Shown here one piece after another: positions 8,399-17,329 of a DNA stretch of 64,000 bases (within the stretch, counting starts at the first letter, position 1; each line of letters opens with the position of its first letter). This stretch comes from CAYVTZ01 sp964454685. Its GTDB lineage: Bacteria > Bacillota > Clostridia > Christensenellales > Christensenellaceae. The stretch covers positions 1 to 64,000 of the forward strand of contig CAYVTZ010000008.1 of assembly GCA_964454685.1 (NCBI GenBank). Reading direction: 5' to 3'. A model generated the notes under the pieces. It was given only the letters and a program-made list of their open reading frames with translations. It did no database searches and had not been told where the DNA came from. The position numbers and the translations under genes are program-made.

Positions 8399-9064
8399 TT
8401 ACTTGATATGCTGCCCCACCACAGATTTTGCAAACCGGTGCGCCCGCTCCGCTTCATCCGGCGTCAGATAATACGGATTTCCCAACTGTTCCGCAATAAA
8501 CGCCGTCTGCGCGGAAACCTCACACGTGATGATATTCTCAATCGCTTCTTCCACCGTCGGGCCACCCACCACTAGACCGTGGTTTCGGATGTTGACGGCA
8601 TATCCACTGCCCATCGTGTCAACAATATCCTGCAAATAAGCATCGGTATGCGGATCCGGATGCACCCAATGCGTGCAGGGCACCGGGCCGCCTACCAAAT
8701 TGCCGTGCGTCGTGGTAATCACCGGAATCTCACGATTGCATGCCGCAAACGCCGTTGCATAGCGGGAATGCGAGTGCGTTACACACAAAATGTCAGGGCG
8801 CGCGCGCAGCACTGCCGTAAACATATCACAAGCGCAAGAAGGTCTGCGGAAGCCGTCCACCAGTTCAAATGTGTTGATGTCGATCACACACATGTCCTCC
8901 CAGCGCAAATCTTCATACTCCATTCCGCTGGGCGTAATCACGCACAGATTGGTTTCGGGATCACGCGCCGCAACCGTACCCCCCGCCATCACAATCAAAT
9001 CATACGTACGCAAGCGTTTGCCTGCCGCCAAAACACGCTCTCTCAACTCTTTTAACATTGCCAT
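8399..9064 (-). CDS. Class II aldolase/epimerase family protein (FucA/AraD-like)
   Basis: The 221-residue protein belongs to the FucA/AraD/RhaD family. Zinc ligands are visible as the HxH of THSHSRYA and the His of IRNHGLVVGG. The substrate segment is ITPSGMEYEDL. In FucA the catalytic Glu lies in a PSSE motif; here the equivalent reads PSCACD, so the usual acid/base Glu is replaced by Ala while an Asp lies two residues on. The protein may therefore cleave by a modified mechanism, or be an epimerase or decarboxylase. Its position next to an FGGY kinase and sugar ABC genes supports action on a ketose-1-phosphate. Confidence 0.82.
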   Translation of the reverse strand: MAMLKELRERVLAAGKRLRTYDLIVMAGGTVAARDPETNLCVITPSGMEYEDLRWEDMCVIDINTFELVDGFRRPSCACDMFTAVLRARPDILCVTHSHSRYATAFAACNREIPVITTTHGNLVGGPVPCTHWVHPDPHTDAYLQDIVDTMGSGYAVNIRNHGLVVGGPTVEEAIENIITCEVSAQTAFIAEQLGNPYYLTPDEAERAHRFAKSVVGQHIK

Positions 9065-9098
9065 TTTACATTTCTCCTCTTTCTGCGTTTCATTTTTG

Positions 9099-9395
9099 TT
9101 ATGCTTCTATGCGCTCCAGCCGGAACACCACCGGGGACAGCCCGTCCGAGCATGCGGAATACATCATGTTCCCCTGCTTACAATAGGTAAACTCGCCGCC
9201 GAAGCGCAGTGTCATGATGGCAGGCCATAAATCGTGCCATGCCCAGGTGCAAAACCCTTCCGGCATCTTGCCGTCTACCGCAACCGTAAATTCCGCCCCC
9301 ACATCAAATGCGTGGCAGCCGCCGCTGTAATCAGGCAGTTCGTCACAATCGAATTTTCTGTAAACTGTAATTTTTACCGGGTATTTCTGTGCCAT
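9099..9395 (-). CDS. TIGR04076-family small protein
   Basis: This is a 98-residue protein of the kind I know as TIGR04076, a short family of anaerobes without known function. The pattern is VKITVYRK near the N-terminus, then FCTWAWHDLWPAIMTLRFGG and CSDGLSPVVFRLER. It has conserved Cys and Trp but no transmembrane segment. The ATG at 9395 is preferred because GAGGAGG precedes it. It is encoded 15 bases after the E3 gene and just before the aldolase gene, so it is part of the SorC-linked operon. Confidence 0.8.
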   Translation of the reverse strand: MAQKYPVKITVYRKFDCDELPDYSGGCHAFDVGAEFTVAVDGKMPEGFCTWAWHDLWPAIMTLRFGGEFTYCKQGNMMYSACSDGLSPVVFRLERIEA

Positions 9396-9410
9396 GTTTT
9401 TCCTCCTCAT

Positions 9411-10796
9411 TTACACTTTGTGAATTGCTTTTTGTTTGATATCCAGCGCACTTTCGTGAATCATTTCCGAAACGGTCGGGTGCGCAAAAATCATGTGTTC
9501 CATATCCTCGATCGTCGCCTCAAACCGGATGATCGAGGCAAGCGGCGAAATCATCTCCGTCACATTCGGACCCGCAAGGTGAATGCCCAGTACGGTGCCG
9601 TCCATCGCATCCGCAACCACCTTGCTCATGCCCTCCCGCATTCCTTCAATCAATGCGCGCCCGTTTGCCGCCGCGGAGAAAGCGCCCGTCTTGACGGCAT
9701 ACCCAGCCTGCCGTGCCGCCGCCTCCGTCAGACCCATTGCCGCCATCTCAGGGCTGGTATACAGACAATATGGTACGATGCGCGCATCCAATTCCTCTTG
9801 CCCGCCAAATAGATTTTCCACCGCAACCATTCCCTGATGTGATGCCACGTGCGCCAGTTGCACGCCACCCGTCACATCTCCGATGGCATAAATTCCCGCC
9901 ACATTGGTGCGGCAGCCGCCATCCACAGGAATGTTCCCCTTCGCGTCCACCGCGACGCCAGCAGCCTGCGCATTGAGTCTGTCCGTCGCCGCACGCCGCC
10001 CCGTTGCAATCAACACCTTGTCCGCCGTAATGCTTTTCTGCTCTCCATCATTCGTTTCATACGCTACTTCCACATGTGTTTTCACATCCGCAACAGCACG
10101 TACGCTGCAAGAAAGCTGCATCTGCACACCATCTTTATGAAGCACGCGTTTCATCAACGCCGATAAATCATGTTCCATGGTCGCAATCAACTCAGGCAAA
10201 ACCTCCAACATCGTCACACGCACGCCCAGCCGCGCAAACGCCTGCGCAAATTCACAGCCGATCACACCGCCACCTATGATCACCAAACTTTCCGGCAACT
10301 GTATCAGCCGGAGCGCATGATCTGAATTGATGATCCGTTCACCATCCGCCCGTGCAAAGGGCAAATCCGAGGGCGCGCTGCCCGTTGCGATGATCACCCG
10401 TTCCGCCGCGATCTTCACTTCCCCTTCCGCCGTACTCACCGCCACTTCATCACGAGATACAAATCGCGCCTCGCCTCGCACCACCTCAACGCCCAGCTTT
10501 TTCAGTAAAAACTCTACACCGCCGCGCAGTTGAGTTACCACCGCATCCTTGCGCCGCATCAGCGCAGCATAGTCCACCGTAGGCTCGTTAATGCAAATCC
10601 CCAGCTCCGCAAACCCCTTTGCTTCGTGTAATAGATTCGCACTGCGCAAAATGGTTTTGGTAGGAATACACCCGCGGTTTAAGCAGGTGCCACCCAGCTC
10701 CTCTTTTTCGATCAATGTCACATGCGCCCCGCGCTTCGCCGCCGCAATCGCAGCAACATACCCGCCCGGGCCGCCGCCAATTATCAATACTTCCAT
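9411..10796 (-). CDS. lpdA: Dihydrolipoyl dehydrogenase (E3)
   Basis: The 461-residue flavoprotein has an N-terminal FAD motif (IIGGGPGGYVAAIAA) and the redox disulfide in GGTCLNRGCIPTK. A second dinucleotide-binding motif follows (IIGGGVIGCEFAQAF), and the C-terminal dimer-interface His-Glu pair lies in HPTVSEMIHESA. It reoxidises the lipoyl group of E2 with NAD+. The ATG at 10796 overlaps the stop codon of the permease gene. It is encoded in the transporter/kinase operon and not beside E1 and E2, but it is the only E3 in the window and so is the likely partner of the complex at 1781-4909. Confidence 0.93.
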   Translation of the reverse strand: MEVLIIGGGPGGYVAAIAAAKRGAHVTLIEKEELGGTCLNRGCIPTKTILRSANLLHEAKGFAELGICINEPTVDYAALMRRKDAVVTQLRGGVEFLLKKLGVEVVRGEARFVSRDEVAVSTAEGEVKIAAERVIIATGSAPSDLPFARADGERIINSDHALRLIQLPESLVIIGGGVIGCEFAQAFARLGVRVTMLEVLPELIATMEHDLSALMKRVLHKDGVQMQLSCSVRAVADVKTHVEVAYETNDGEQKSITADKVLIATGRRAATDRLNAQAAGVAVDAKGNIPVDGGCRTNVAGIYAIGDVTGGVQLAHVASHQGMVAVENLFGGQEELDARIVPYCLYTSPEMAAMGLTEAAARQAGYAVKTGAFSAAANGRALIEGMREGMSKVVADAMDGTVLGIHLAGPNVTEMISPLASIIRFEATIEDMEHMIFAHPTVSEMIHESALDIKQKAIHKV

Positions 10797-11818
10797 CACG
10801 CACTCGCTTCCTTCTTTCGTTCCTCTTCTTCCTTACGCAACTCTACCAGATTCTTTTGCTTTGCCTGCGACATCGAATCGATTCCCACCGCAACAATCAG
10901 CACCAGACCCTTAATCAGCATTTGCCAGAACTCGTTTAAACCGACAGACACCAGCCCATACGAAAGCGTACCCATGATGACCACACCAAAGAAAACACCC
11001 CAAAGCTTGCCCGATCCGCCCGCCATGGAGATGCCGCCCAGCACACATGCCGTCACCACTTCAAATTCATAGCCTATGCCCGCGCGCGGCTGCCCCGAAT
11101 TCATGCGCGAAAGCAGCAAAATGCCCGCAATGCCTGTCAGCACACCGCTAATCGCATAGACAGAATACTTGATTTTTTTGACGTTGATGCCGGAAAGACG
11201 CGCCACTTCCTCGTTGCCGCCTACACAGTAAATGTATCTGCCGTATACCGTTTTGTGCAGAATGATACCGCCGATCACAAACACTATCGCCATGACCACC
11301 ACCGGAAAAGGTACCAGACCAATGCTGCCTTGCCCCAAAAAGCTGAACACTGAAGGGATATTCTCATACACCGGAATCGCACCCGTAGAAATGTAGACAA
11401 TGCCCCGTACAATCTGCAACATGGCAAGCGTAACGATTAGCGGTGGTATTTTGATCTCATTCACCAGAAATCCGTTGGCAAATCCAATGCCCGTCGCGGC
11501 AGCAATGCCCACCAGCGAACCCGCGATGGCATTCGCCTCCTGTGTGCCAAATGGCACCTGCGACATTACCAGCGCCGCCATCACCAGCGCCAGCGCCATG
11601 TTAGAGCCCACCGAAAGGTCAATGCCGCCCGTTAACATACAAAATGTCATTCCAACGGCAATGATACCCATGAACGCTACCTGCTTGAGCAGCTCCATGA
11701 TGTTGCCCGGATCCATAAAATAGGGATTGAGCAGCGCAAATACAATAAACAATGCAATCAGCACAATCACAATGCCGAATTTCTTAAAAAAAGCTCCTAC
11801 CGATAATTTTCCGTTCAT
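10796..11818 (-). CDS. Sugar ABC transporter permease (RbsC/XylH family)
   Basis: The 340-residue membrane protein has about ten hydrophobic segments and the family block MLTGGIDLSVGSNMALALVM. The loop INVKKIKYSVYAISGVLTGIAG follows and there is a charged Lys/Glu-rich C-terminus. Its start overlaps the ATPase stop codon as ATGA, so the two are translationally coupled. It forms the membrane channel for the transporter whose ATPase and binding protein are at 11815-13308 and 13415-14464. The cargo is probably a monosaccharide or polyol. Confidence 0.93.
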   Translation of the reverse strand: MNGKLSVGAFFKKFGIVIVLIALFIVFALLNPYFMDPGNIMELLKQVAFMGIIAVGMTFCMLTGGIDLSVGSNMALALVMAALVMSQVPFGTQEANAIAGSLVGIAAATGIGFANGFLVNEIKIPPLIVTLAMLQIVRGIVYISTGAIPVYENIPSVFSFLGQGSIGLVPFPVVVMAIVFVIGGIILHKTVYGRYIYCVGGNEEVARLSGINVKKIKYSVYAISGVLTGIAGILLLSRMNSGQPRAGIGYEFEVVTACVLGGISMAGGSGKLWGVFFGVVIMGTLSYGLVSVGLNEFWQMLIKGLVLIVAVGIDSMSQAKQKNLVELRKEEEERKKEASA

Positions 11819-13308
11819 GCCAGTTCTCCTTTATTCGATGACGCCATGGTCAGCAGTCTTTCCTGTTCCAGTTCGCTGCGCATTACTTCGCCCACGATCT
11901 CCCCTTCGTGCATGACAATCGCACGATCACTCATGCCAATCAATTCTGGCAGCTCGGAGCTGATCATGATGATGCTCTTTCCCTGTGCCGCCAGACGATC
12001 CATTAACTCATAGATTTCCGCTTTCGCGCCTACGTCAATACCTCGCGTGGGTTCGTCGATGATGATAATGTCCGATTGCGTCGCCATCCACTTGGCAAGC
12101 ACCACTTTCTGCTGATTCCCACCGGATAAATTGCGTACCAGTTGCTTGGTGGAAGGCGTCTTGATGGAAATCATACTGATATACTCCCTCACAACCTTCT
12201 GCTCTTCTGCCTGCGAAATAAACCCTTTTTTGGTCAGCGTGTCAAGAACAATCATAGAAAGATTGAAGTCAATCCCCATGTTCAGCAGCAGCCCTTGCGA
12301 TTTCCGGTCTTCCGGCAACAGCGATATGCCGTTTCGAATGGCGTCCGCCGGTGATTTGATCTTCACCTTTTTTCCCTTGATATAGATGTCGCCCAGATAA
12401 TGATCGGCACCGAATATCATACGCACCAGTTCCGTGCGCCCCGCACCCACCAATCCTGTCAAACCAAGTATTTCCCCGCGTTTCAGTGTGAAACCGGCAT
12501 ACTTCACATGTTCGTTATAAAGGTCTTTTACCTCCAGCACCACATCGTCATACACCGTATGGTTATGCGGATAACTCCCTGTGAGCTCTCGTCCCACCAT
12601 CATACGAATCAGCATTTCTTTGTCCATTTCACAAACCGGCTTGGTATCGATGTAGTGCCCATCACGAAACACCGTCACCGTGTCCGCGATTTCAAAAATC
12701 TCCTCCAGACGATGCGAGATGTAAATGATCGCTGTGCCCTCTGCCTTCAGTCTCTCAATCAGCTGAAAGAGCGCCTTTAGCTCACGATTTGTCAGCGTTG
12801 CGGACGGCTCGTCCATCACAATGATTTTCGCCTTGTTTAAAATCGCCTTGGCAATCTCTGTCAACTGCTGATACGCCACCGTCAACTCCCCCACCAGCGT
12901 AGTCGGATCGATGTCCACATCCAGTTGCTTGAAAATCTCCTTTGCGCTTTCCATCATCTGCGCTTTATTCGAGAAAACGCCTTTTCTAATCTCTTTTCCA
13001 AAGAAAAGGTTTTCTTCAACGGTCATCATCGGCACCAGGTTAAATTCCTGATATATCACGCTGATTCCCATATTGATCGCTTCGTTGGGTGTATAATGCC
13101 TGTATTCCCTACCGTCATACACGATGCTTCCGCCATCCCGCTTGACTGCTCCCGCCAAGATTTTAATGAGCGTGGATTTCCCCGCGCCATTTTCACCAAT
13201 CAGCGCGTGCACTTCTCCTTTTTTGAGCGTGAAGTTTACCTCCTCCAACGCAACCACTCCGGGGTATAGCTTCGTAATGCCCCGCATTTCTAAAATATTT
13301 TCCTGCAT
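11815..13308 (-). CDS. Sugar ABC transporter ATP-binding protein (RbsA/MglA family)
   Basis: The 497-residue protein is a tandem fusion of two ABC domains, as usual in the family. The first has a complete Walker A (GENGAGKSTLIK) and a Walker B before MDEPSATLT. The second has the degenerate Walker A GLVGAGRTELVR, the signature RNLSGGNQQKV and IIDEPTRGIDVG. GGAGG precedes the ATG. It powers import with the permease at 10796-11818. Confidence 0.95.
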   Translation of the reverse strand: MQENILEMRGITKLYPGVVALEEVNFTLKKGEVHALIGENGAGKSTLIKILAGAVKRDGGSIVYDGREYRHYTPNEAINMGISVIYQEFNLVPMMTVEENLFFGKEIRKGVFSNKAQMMESAKEIFKQLDVDIDPTTLVGELTVAYQQLTEIAKAILNKAKIIVMDEPSATLTNRELKALFQLIERLKAEGTAIIYISHRLEEIFEIADTVTVFRDGHYIDTKPVCEMDKEMLIRMMVGRELTGSYPHNHTVYDDVVLEVKDLYNEHVKYAGFTLKRGEILGLTGLVGAGRTELVRMIFGADHYLGDIYIKGKKVKIKSPADAIRNGISLLPEDRKSQGLLLNMGIDFNLSMIVLDTLTKKGFISQAEEQKVVREYISMISIKTPSTKQLVRNLSGGNQQKVVLAKWMATQSDIIIIDEPTRGIDVGAKAEIYELMDRLAAQGKSIIMISSELPELIGMSDRAIVMHEGEIVGEVMRSELEQERLLTMASSNKGELA

Positions 13309-13344
13309 AATCGCCTCCGGCCCTTTCCGGTGTTTTTTTGCTTT

Positions 13345-13380
13345 TGCGGTTCGCGGAGAAAGCTTCCTTCACGAACCGCA
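13345..13380 (-). other. Intercistronic hairpin after the binding-protein gene
   Basis: Perfect arms TGCGGTTCG and CGAACCGCA lie in the 106-base gap between the solute-binding protein and ATPase genes. On the minus strand no T tract follows. A stem here is typical of operons in which the binding-protein message is stabilised and made in excess. Confidence 0.5.
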
Positions 13381-13414
13381 TCGGTGATTACATCATAGAA
13401 TCAATGCAGATATC

Positions 13415-14464
13415 TTATTCATACATCGCAATGTACTGATCCACATTACTCATGTCGACTGGTTCAAACGAGCAATATTGAACCTTTTCAAAGTCCTTGC
13501 CGGCCAGCGCATCCGCACAAATCTGGAATGCCGTTTGCCCGATCTCGCCGTTGTTTAGCGCCACCGTACCACGATACATACCGCCCTCTTTAATGTATCC
13601 AAATGCCTGCGGCACGCCATCCGCGCCAATCACAGCATATTTGTCCACATCCTCCGGCTTCACCTTCGCTTTGAGCACTTCATACGCACCAATCGCACCC
13701 GTGTCATCCGAATCTGTCAGAAACAGTCTGGTTTTGGGATTCCCCGCCAAAATTGCCTCCGTTGCTTTCATCGCAGTCTCAACATCCACAGAATTCTGGT
13801 CGTTTACAATCTTCGCCTTGGGCAAAAACTCTTTGACCGCATCCTCCATGCCCCGCCCACGATCGATGCCGGGCAGATAGTCGTGAATGCGCAGCAGAGC
13901 CACTTCGATCTCGTCATCCGGGAAGTTTTCCGCCATGTACTTCGCTCCCATCATGCCAATGTCATATCCATATTGGTATTCATCCACCTTCATGTTTGCG
14001 GTTGCGTTCTCCACCTCGGTGTACATCGAAACCAGCGCCACACCTTTTTCATTACAGCGCTTTGCCACGTCTTCCAGCGTAGGACCGTCGATTGTCACTA
14101 CAATGATGCCGTTCACACCGGAGTTCATCATGGTTTCAATCAGTTGCAGCTGCTTGTTTGCGTCACCATTCGCATCCGCAACCACCAGCTCCACGCCCTG
14201 CGCGTCGCATTGCTCTTTGATTGCTTTTTCCATCACTTGATACATCTGCCAAGATTGCAGCATATGTACCAGCCCCAACTTCTTTAGCGCTCCCGCCTCC
14301 GGAGTTGTTGCGTCCGCTTGCGCCACGCCATCCGATGCCGGAGCCGCTGCTTCTTGTGATGGCACAGCGGCAGATTCCTTTGCAGGAGCGTCCACCGGCG
14401 TACATGCCGTAAATACCAGCATCGCCACCAAAACGATCGCGATCATCCATGTCAGCTTTTTCAT
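13415..14464 (-). CDS. Sugar-binding lipoprotein of an ABC transporter (RbsB family)
   Basis: The 349-residue protein starts with a lipoprotein signal (MKKLTWMIAIVLVAMLVF) and a lipobox ending in TAC, with the lipidated Cys at 21. A low-complexity Ala/Pro/Ser linker follows, then a periplasmic-binding-protein fold (about 60-345) with VNGIIVVTIDGPTLEDVAKR and FLTDSDDTGAIGAYEVLKA. It captures the substrate outside the membrane and delivers it to the RbsA/RbsC pair. The gene lies between the kinase and the ATPase genes. Confidence 0.93.
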   Translation of the reverse strand: MKKLTWMIAIVLVAMLVFTACTPVDAPAKESAAVPSQEAAAPASDGVAQADATTPEAGALKKLGLVHMLQSWQMYQVMEKAIKEQCDAQGVELVVADANGDANKQLQLIETMMNSGVNGIIVVTIDGPTLEDVAKRCNEKGVALVSMYTEVENATANMKVDEYQYGYDIGMMGAKYMAENFPDDEIEVALLRIHDYLPGIDRGRGMEDAVKEFLPKAKIVNDQNSVDVETAMKATEAILAGNPKTRLFLTDSDDTGAIGAYEVLKAKVKPEDVDKYAVIGADGVPQAFGYIKEGGMYRGTVALNNGEIGQTAFQICADALAGKDFEKVQYCSFEPVDMSNVDQYIAMYE

Positions 14465-14489
14465 TTCTTTCCTCCTTCAAAAATTATCG

Positions 14490-16022
14490 TTATTTTTCTT
14501 TTACATCCGCCAACCGTGCAAACGCTTGTTTCAGGCTGGGATATAAACTTTTATAGATTTCATACAGCGCCGCATACCGCTCGTGATTGCGCGCATCAGG
14601 CACAAAGGCGCGTTGTTTGATTTTCACTGTCTGCGCGATTGCCTGCTCAAAGCTTTCGTATTTTCCCGTGGCTACTGCGGCAATCACCGCGCTGCCAAAG
14701 GGCGCACCCTCCGTTTCTTCCGGCAGTGAAATCGGACAGTTTGTCACGTCCGCAATAATCTGCAACCACAACGGGCTGCGCGCAATGCCTCCCGTAATTA
14801 CAATTTCGTCAATCGCCCCGCCCATCTTTCGAATGAGCATGATGTTGTCCAGCATGGAAAACGCCACCCCTTCCAACGACGCACGCAGCAAATCCCCCTT
14901 CGTCGTGTCCGTGTCCATGCCGATGAATACACCTCTTGCATTCGCATCGTTGTTGGGGGTATAGTCTCCATCCAGATACGGCAAAAACAGCACCCCGTTT
15001 GCACCCGGTTTGGAACGCATCGCCTGCGCATTCATCAAATCATATGCGTCCAGCCCGGTCGCCTCCGCCATCTGCGTCTCACTCTGCCCAAGCGCATTAC
15101 GCATCCACTTATAACTCAGCCCCGTCGAGGACATGACTGTAATCGCCATTGTCAATCCGGGAATGCAGTGCGGATATGTGATTGCTGTCTGGTGCGAGAT
15201 GGGACACTCCGCATTCGCCGCGATGTTCGCGCCCGATCCCGCCGACACAAATCCCTGTCCTTTTTGCACCACGCCTGTCGCAATCGCAACGGGCGATGCA
15301 TCGTCCACCCCGCCCAATACCGGCGTTCCTTCCGCCAGTCCGCTCCATCGCGCCGCGTCATGCGTCACCGTTCCCACCACTTCCCAAGCGTCCACCAACC
15401 GCGGAAACATGACGCGATCAAACCCCATCCGCGCAATGATATCGTCGTCCCACTCTCTGGTTTGCGTGTTGTATTGGCTGAAAAACCCTGCCTCTACGCG
15501 GTTCCACGCCCACTCTCCCGTCAGCATATAATTCATCCAGCTGACTTCCGTGGACACCAAATCCGCCTGCGCAAACACCTCCGGTCTTTTGATCTTCCAC
15601 CAATATTGCTTGACAGACCCGCTGTACATGCCGATATAGTTCCCGTTGCATTTCACCGCCTGCGCACCAAAGCGTGACTGTGCCTCCTCCAAAACTTCCA
15701 GATGCCGCATATCGTTATAATGAATCGCATGCGTGACGGGCGTGCCATCCCGCTTCACCAAAAAGGACATCACCGTCCATCCGCCAAAGCAAACTCCCGC
15801 AACCTGCTCCGGCTGCACCCCCGCTGCAAAGCCCCGCTCAAGAATGCGTCTGGTGTGCTCCATCCAATCTCGCGGATCATATTCCAAATATTCCGGCTCT
15901 GTCTCCGCCGGAAAAATTTCCTGCGTCTGTGTGGTCACAATTTCATGCGCCTGCGTGTCTAAGAAAACCGCTTTCACCGTCGTGGTTCCCAAATCAATGC
16001 CGATTACGTATCTTTTCTCCAT
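14490..16022 (-). CDS. FGGY-family carbohydrate kinase
   Basis: The 510-residue kinase has the N-terminal phosphate-1 motif IGIDLGTTTVKAVFLDTQ, a substrate/ATP domain with GVCFGGWTVMSF and LGGVDDASPVAIATGV, and the FGGY signature region ITGGIARSPLWLQIIADV. FGGY kinases phosphorylate ketoses, polyols or related sugars. Length and motifs fit the xylulokinase/glycerol-kinase branch but do not fix the substrate. GGAGG precedes the ATG. It lies between a URO-D gene and the binding-protein gene, and probably makes the sugar phosphate used by the aldolase and sensed by the SorC regulator. Confidence 0.92.
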   Translation of the reverse strand: MEKRYVIGIDLGTTTVKAVFLDTQAHEIVTTQTQEIFPAETEPEYLEYDPRDWMEHTRRILERGFAAGVQPEQVAGVCFGGWTVMSFLVKRDGTPVTHAIHYNDMRHLEVLEEAQSRFGAQAVKCNGNYIGMYSGSVKQYWWKIKRPEVFAQADLVSTEVSWMNYMLTGEWAWNRVEAGFFSQYNTQTREWDDDIIARMGFDRVMFPRLVDAWEVVGTVTHDAARWSGLAEGTPVLGGVDDASPVAIATGVVQKGQGFVSAGSGANIAANAECPISHQTAITYPHCIPGLTMAITVMSSTGLSYKWMRNALGQSETQMAEATGLDAYDLMNAQAMRSKPGANGVLFLPYLDGDYTPNNDANARGVFIGMDTDTTKGDLLRASLEGVAFSMLDNIMLIRKMGGAIDEIVITGGIARSPLWLQIIADVTNCPISLPEETEGAPFGSAVIAAVATGKYESFEQAIAQTVKIKQRAFVPDARNHERYAALYEIYKSLYPSLKQAFARLADVKEK

Positions 16023-16110
16023 ATTGCCTCCTAACTGGATCTTTTTCCTTCATTATGCGCGGATCACCGTTACAGCTTTTTGCACAACGCGGGAGCCGAA
16101 GCGAGCCTGC

Positions 16111-17178
16111 TTAATACCTGCCAAATTCCTGAGCCGTCTCATACAGGCACAACGCATTTTCCAGCGGCGTATTATCCTGTAAGCGATGTGTCGGCGCCAG
16201 ACAATATCCGCCCCCCGGCATCATGATCTCCAGAGTCTCACGCACCATATTCCGCACATCCGCAACGCTGCCGTAAGTCAATGCGCCCGCTGTCGAAATA
16301 CAGCCATGAAATACCAGCCGCCCTCCAAACCGTTGCTTCAAATACTGCGGCGCCATCTCTTTCACTTCCGGCTGCAAGGTGTCCACCGCGCGCAGCCCCG
16401 CCCGTATATAATCCTCATACGCCCAGCTTGAACATCCGCAGGTGTGCAGCATCGTCGGTACTCCGTACGCAGCCGCCAGATCAATAAACCGTTGATGTCG
16501 CGGCAGAATATGTTTGTGGAATATTTCTCTGCTGATAAGCGGCGCAATCTGTGTTCCCAAGTCCTCCCCCATCCACATGACATCCGCCCGGCTGCCAATT
16601 TTCTCGAATGTGCGCTCCATGCAGGCAAACTGAAAATCTAAAAGTTTGTCAATCAGCGTCAATCCAACGGGTTCATCCAGCGCTAGATCCACCAGCGCCT
16701 GCTCAAATCCGCGGTAGAACCCCAGCCGGCACATCACCAACCCTAAACCGTTATTCCCGACGATGATGCCATAGTCTTTGTATTGCGCACACTGAGCCGC
16801 CAGGCTTTCGTAATCAAAATCATCCGGGTGCGGAAAGGGCCATGACGCAGCATCCTCCACACTCGCCTCCGCCAGCGGAAAATCACAGTATTCCCAGTAG
16901 CCGCCTGTTTCGTGCTCCACGTATCGGGAGCGAAATCCGTAAATCGGATCCACGCGCAGGCCTTGCACATCTGAGTATCGTTTCGGGCCCACATACGGCG
17001 CTTCCACCATACGAAAGTCTACTCCAAGCGCGCGACGCAGCCCTTCGTCGTCGGATCGCCCAAGACCAAAATGCGCCTTTAATCTCGCGTCAATTCCAGC
17101 GTTGCACAGATAGTTTATCGGCACTCGGTCTGCTTTTTCGTATTCAAAAGTCGCCCGCACACGTTCTTTCGGTATCAT
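16111..17178 (-). CDS. URO-D superfamily protein with HxCG zinc-type motif
   Basis: The protein has 355 residues from the ATG at 17178, chosen because GAAAGGA precedes it; an upstream in-frame start at 17199 has none. It has the URO-D fold and carries the motif TMLHTCGCSSWAYEDY, the His-x-Cys-Gly pattern used for zinc by MtaA/MtbA-type cobamide methyltransferases. A further Cys/His pair lies near the C-terminus (GGYCLAPTHR). It is the first gene of the long SorC-linked operon. A methyltransferase acting on an O-methylated sugar or cyclitol is possible, but no corrinoid protein is encoded here. Confidence 0.78.
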   Translation of the reverse strand: MIPKERVRATFEYEKADRVPINYLCNAGIDARLKAHFGLGRSDDEGLRRALGVDFRMVEAPYVGPKRYSDVQGLRVDPIYGFRSRYVEHETGGYWEYCDFPLAEASVEDAASWPFPHPDDFDYESLAAQCAQYKDYGIIVGNNGLGLVMCRLGFYRGFEQALVDLALDEPVGLTLIDKLLDFQFACMERTFEKIGSRADVMWMGEDLGTQIAPLISREIFHKHILPRHQRFIDLAAAYGVPTMLHTCGCSSWAYEDYIRAGLRAVDTLQPEVKEMAPQYLKQRFGGRLVFHGCISTAGALTYGSVADVRNMVRETLEIMMPGGGYCLAPTHRLQDNTPLENALCLYETAQEFGRY

Positions 17179-17270
17179 AAAAATCCTTTCAGCAAACACA
17201 GGACAAGCTACCGCTCTCCCGCTCCCTCTTGCTATGCACTTTTACCTGTTGGAAATCTTATGGTCTTAAT

Positions 17271-17329
17271 ATTATCATGCCATTTTCGCAAAAAAAACTA
17301 CATTTCCGGCATTCCTGCTCAAATGTGCA
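17271..17329 (-). promoter_or_regulatory. Candidate SorC operator and promoter of the transporter/kinase operon
   Basis: On the minus strand TGCACATTTGAGCA (17316-17329) differs by one base from the palindrome at 5007-5020. A -10-like GATAAT lies at 17271-17276. A -35 placed 17 bases upstream would fall in a T-rich run (about 17294-17299), so the promoter is weak on its own. The operator lies about 17 bases upstream of that -35, the same geometry as at 4960-5020. No gene is seen in the rest of 17179-17681. Confidence 0.55.
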
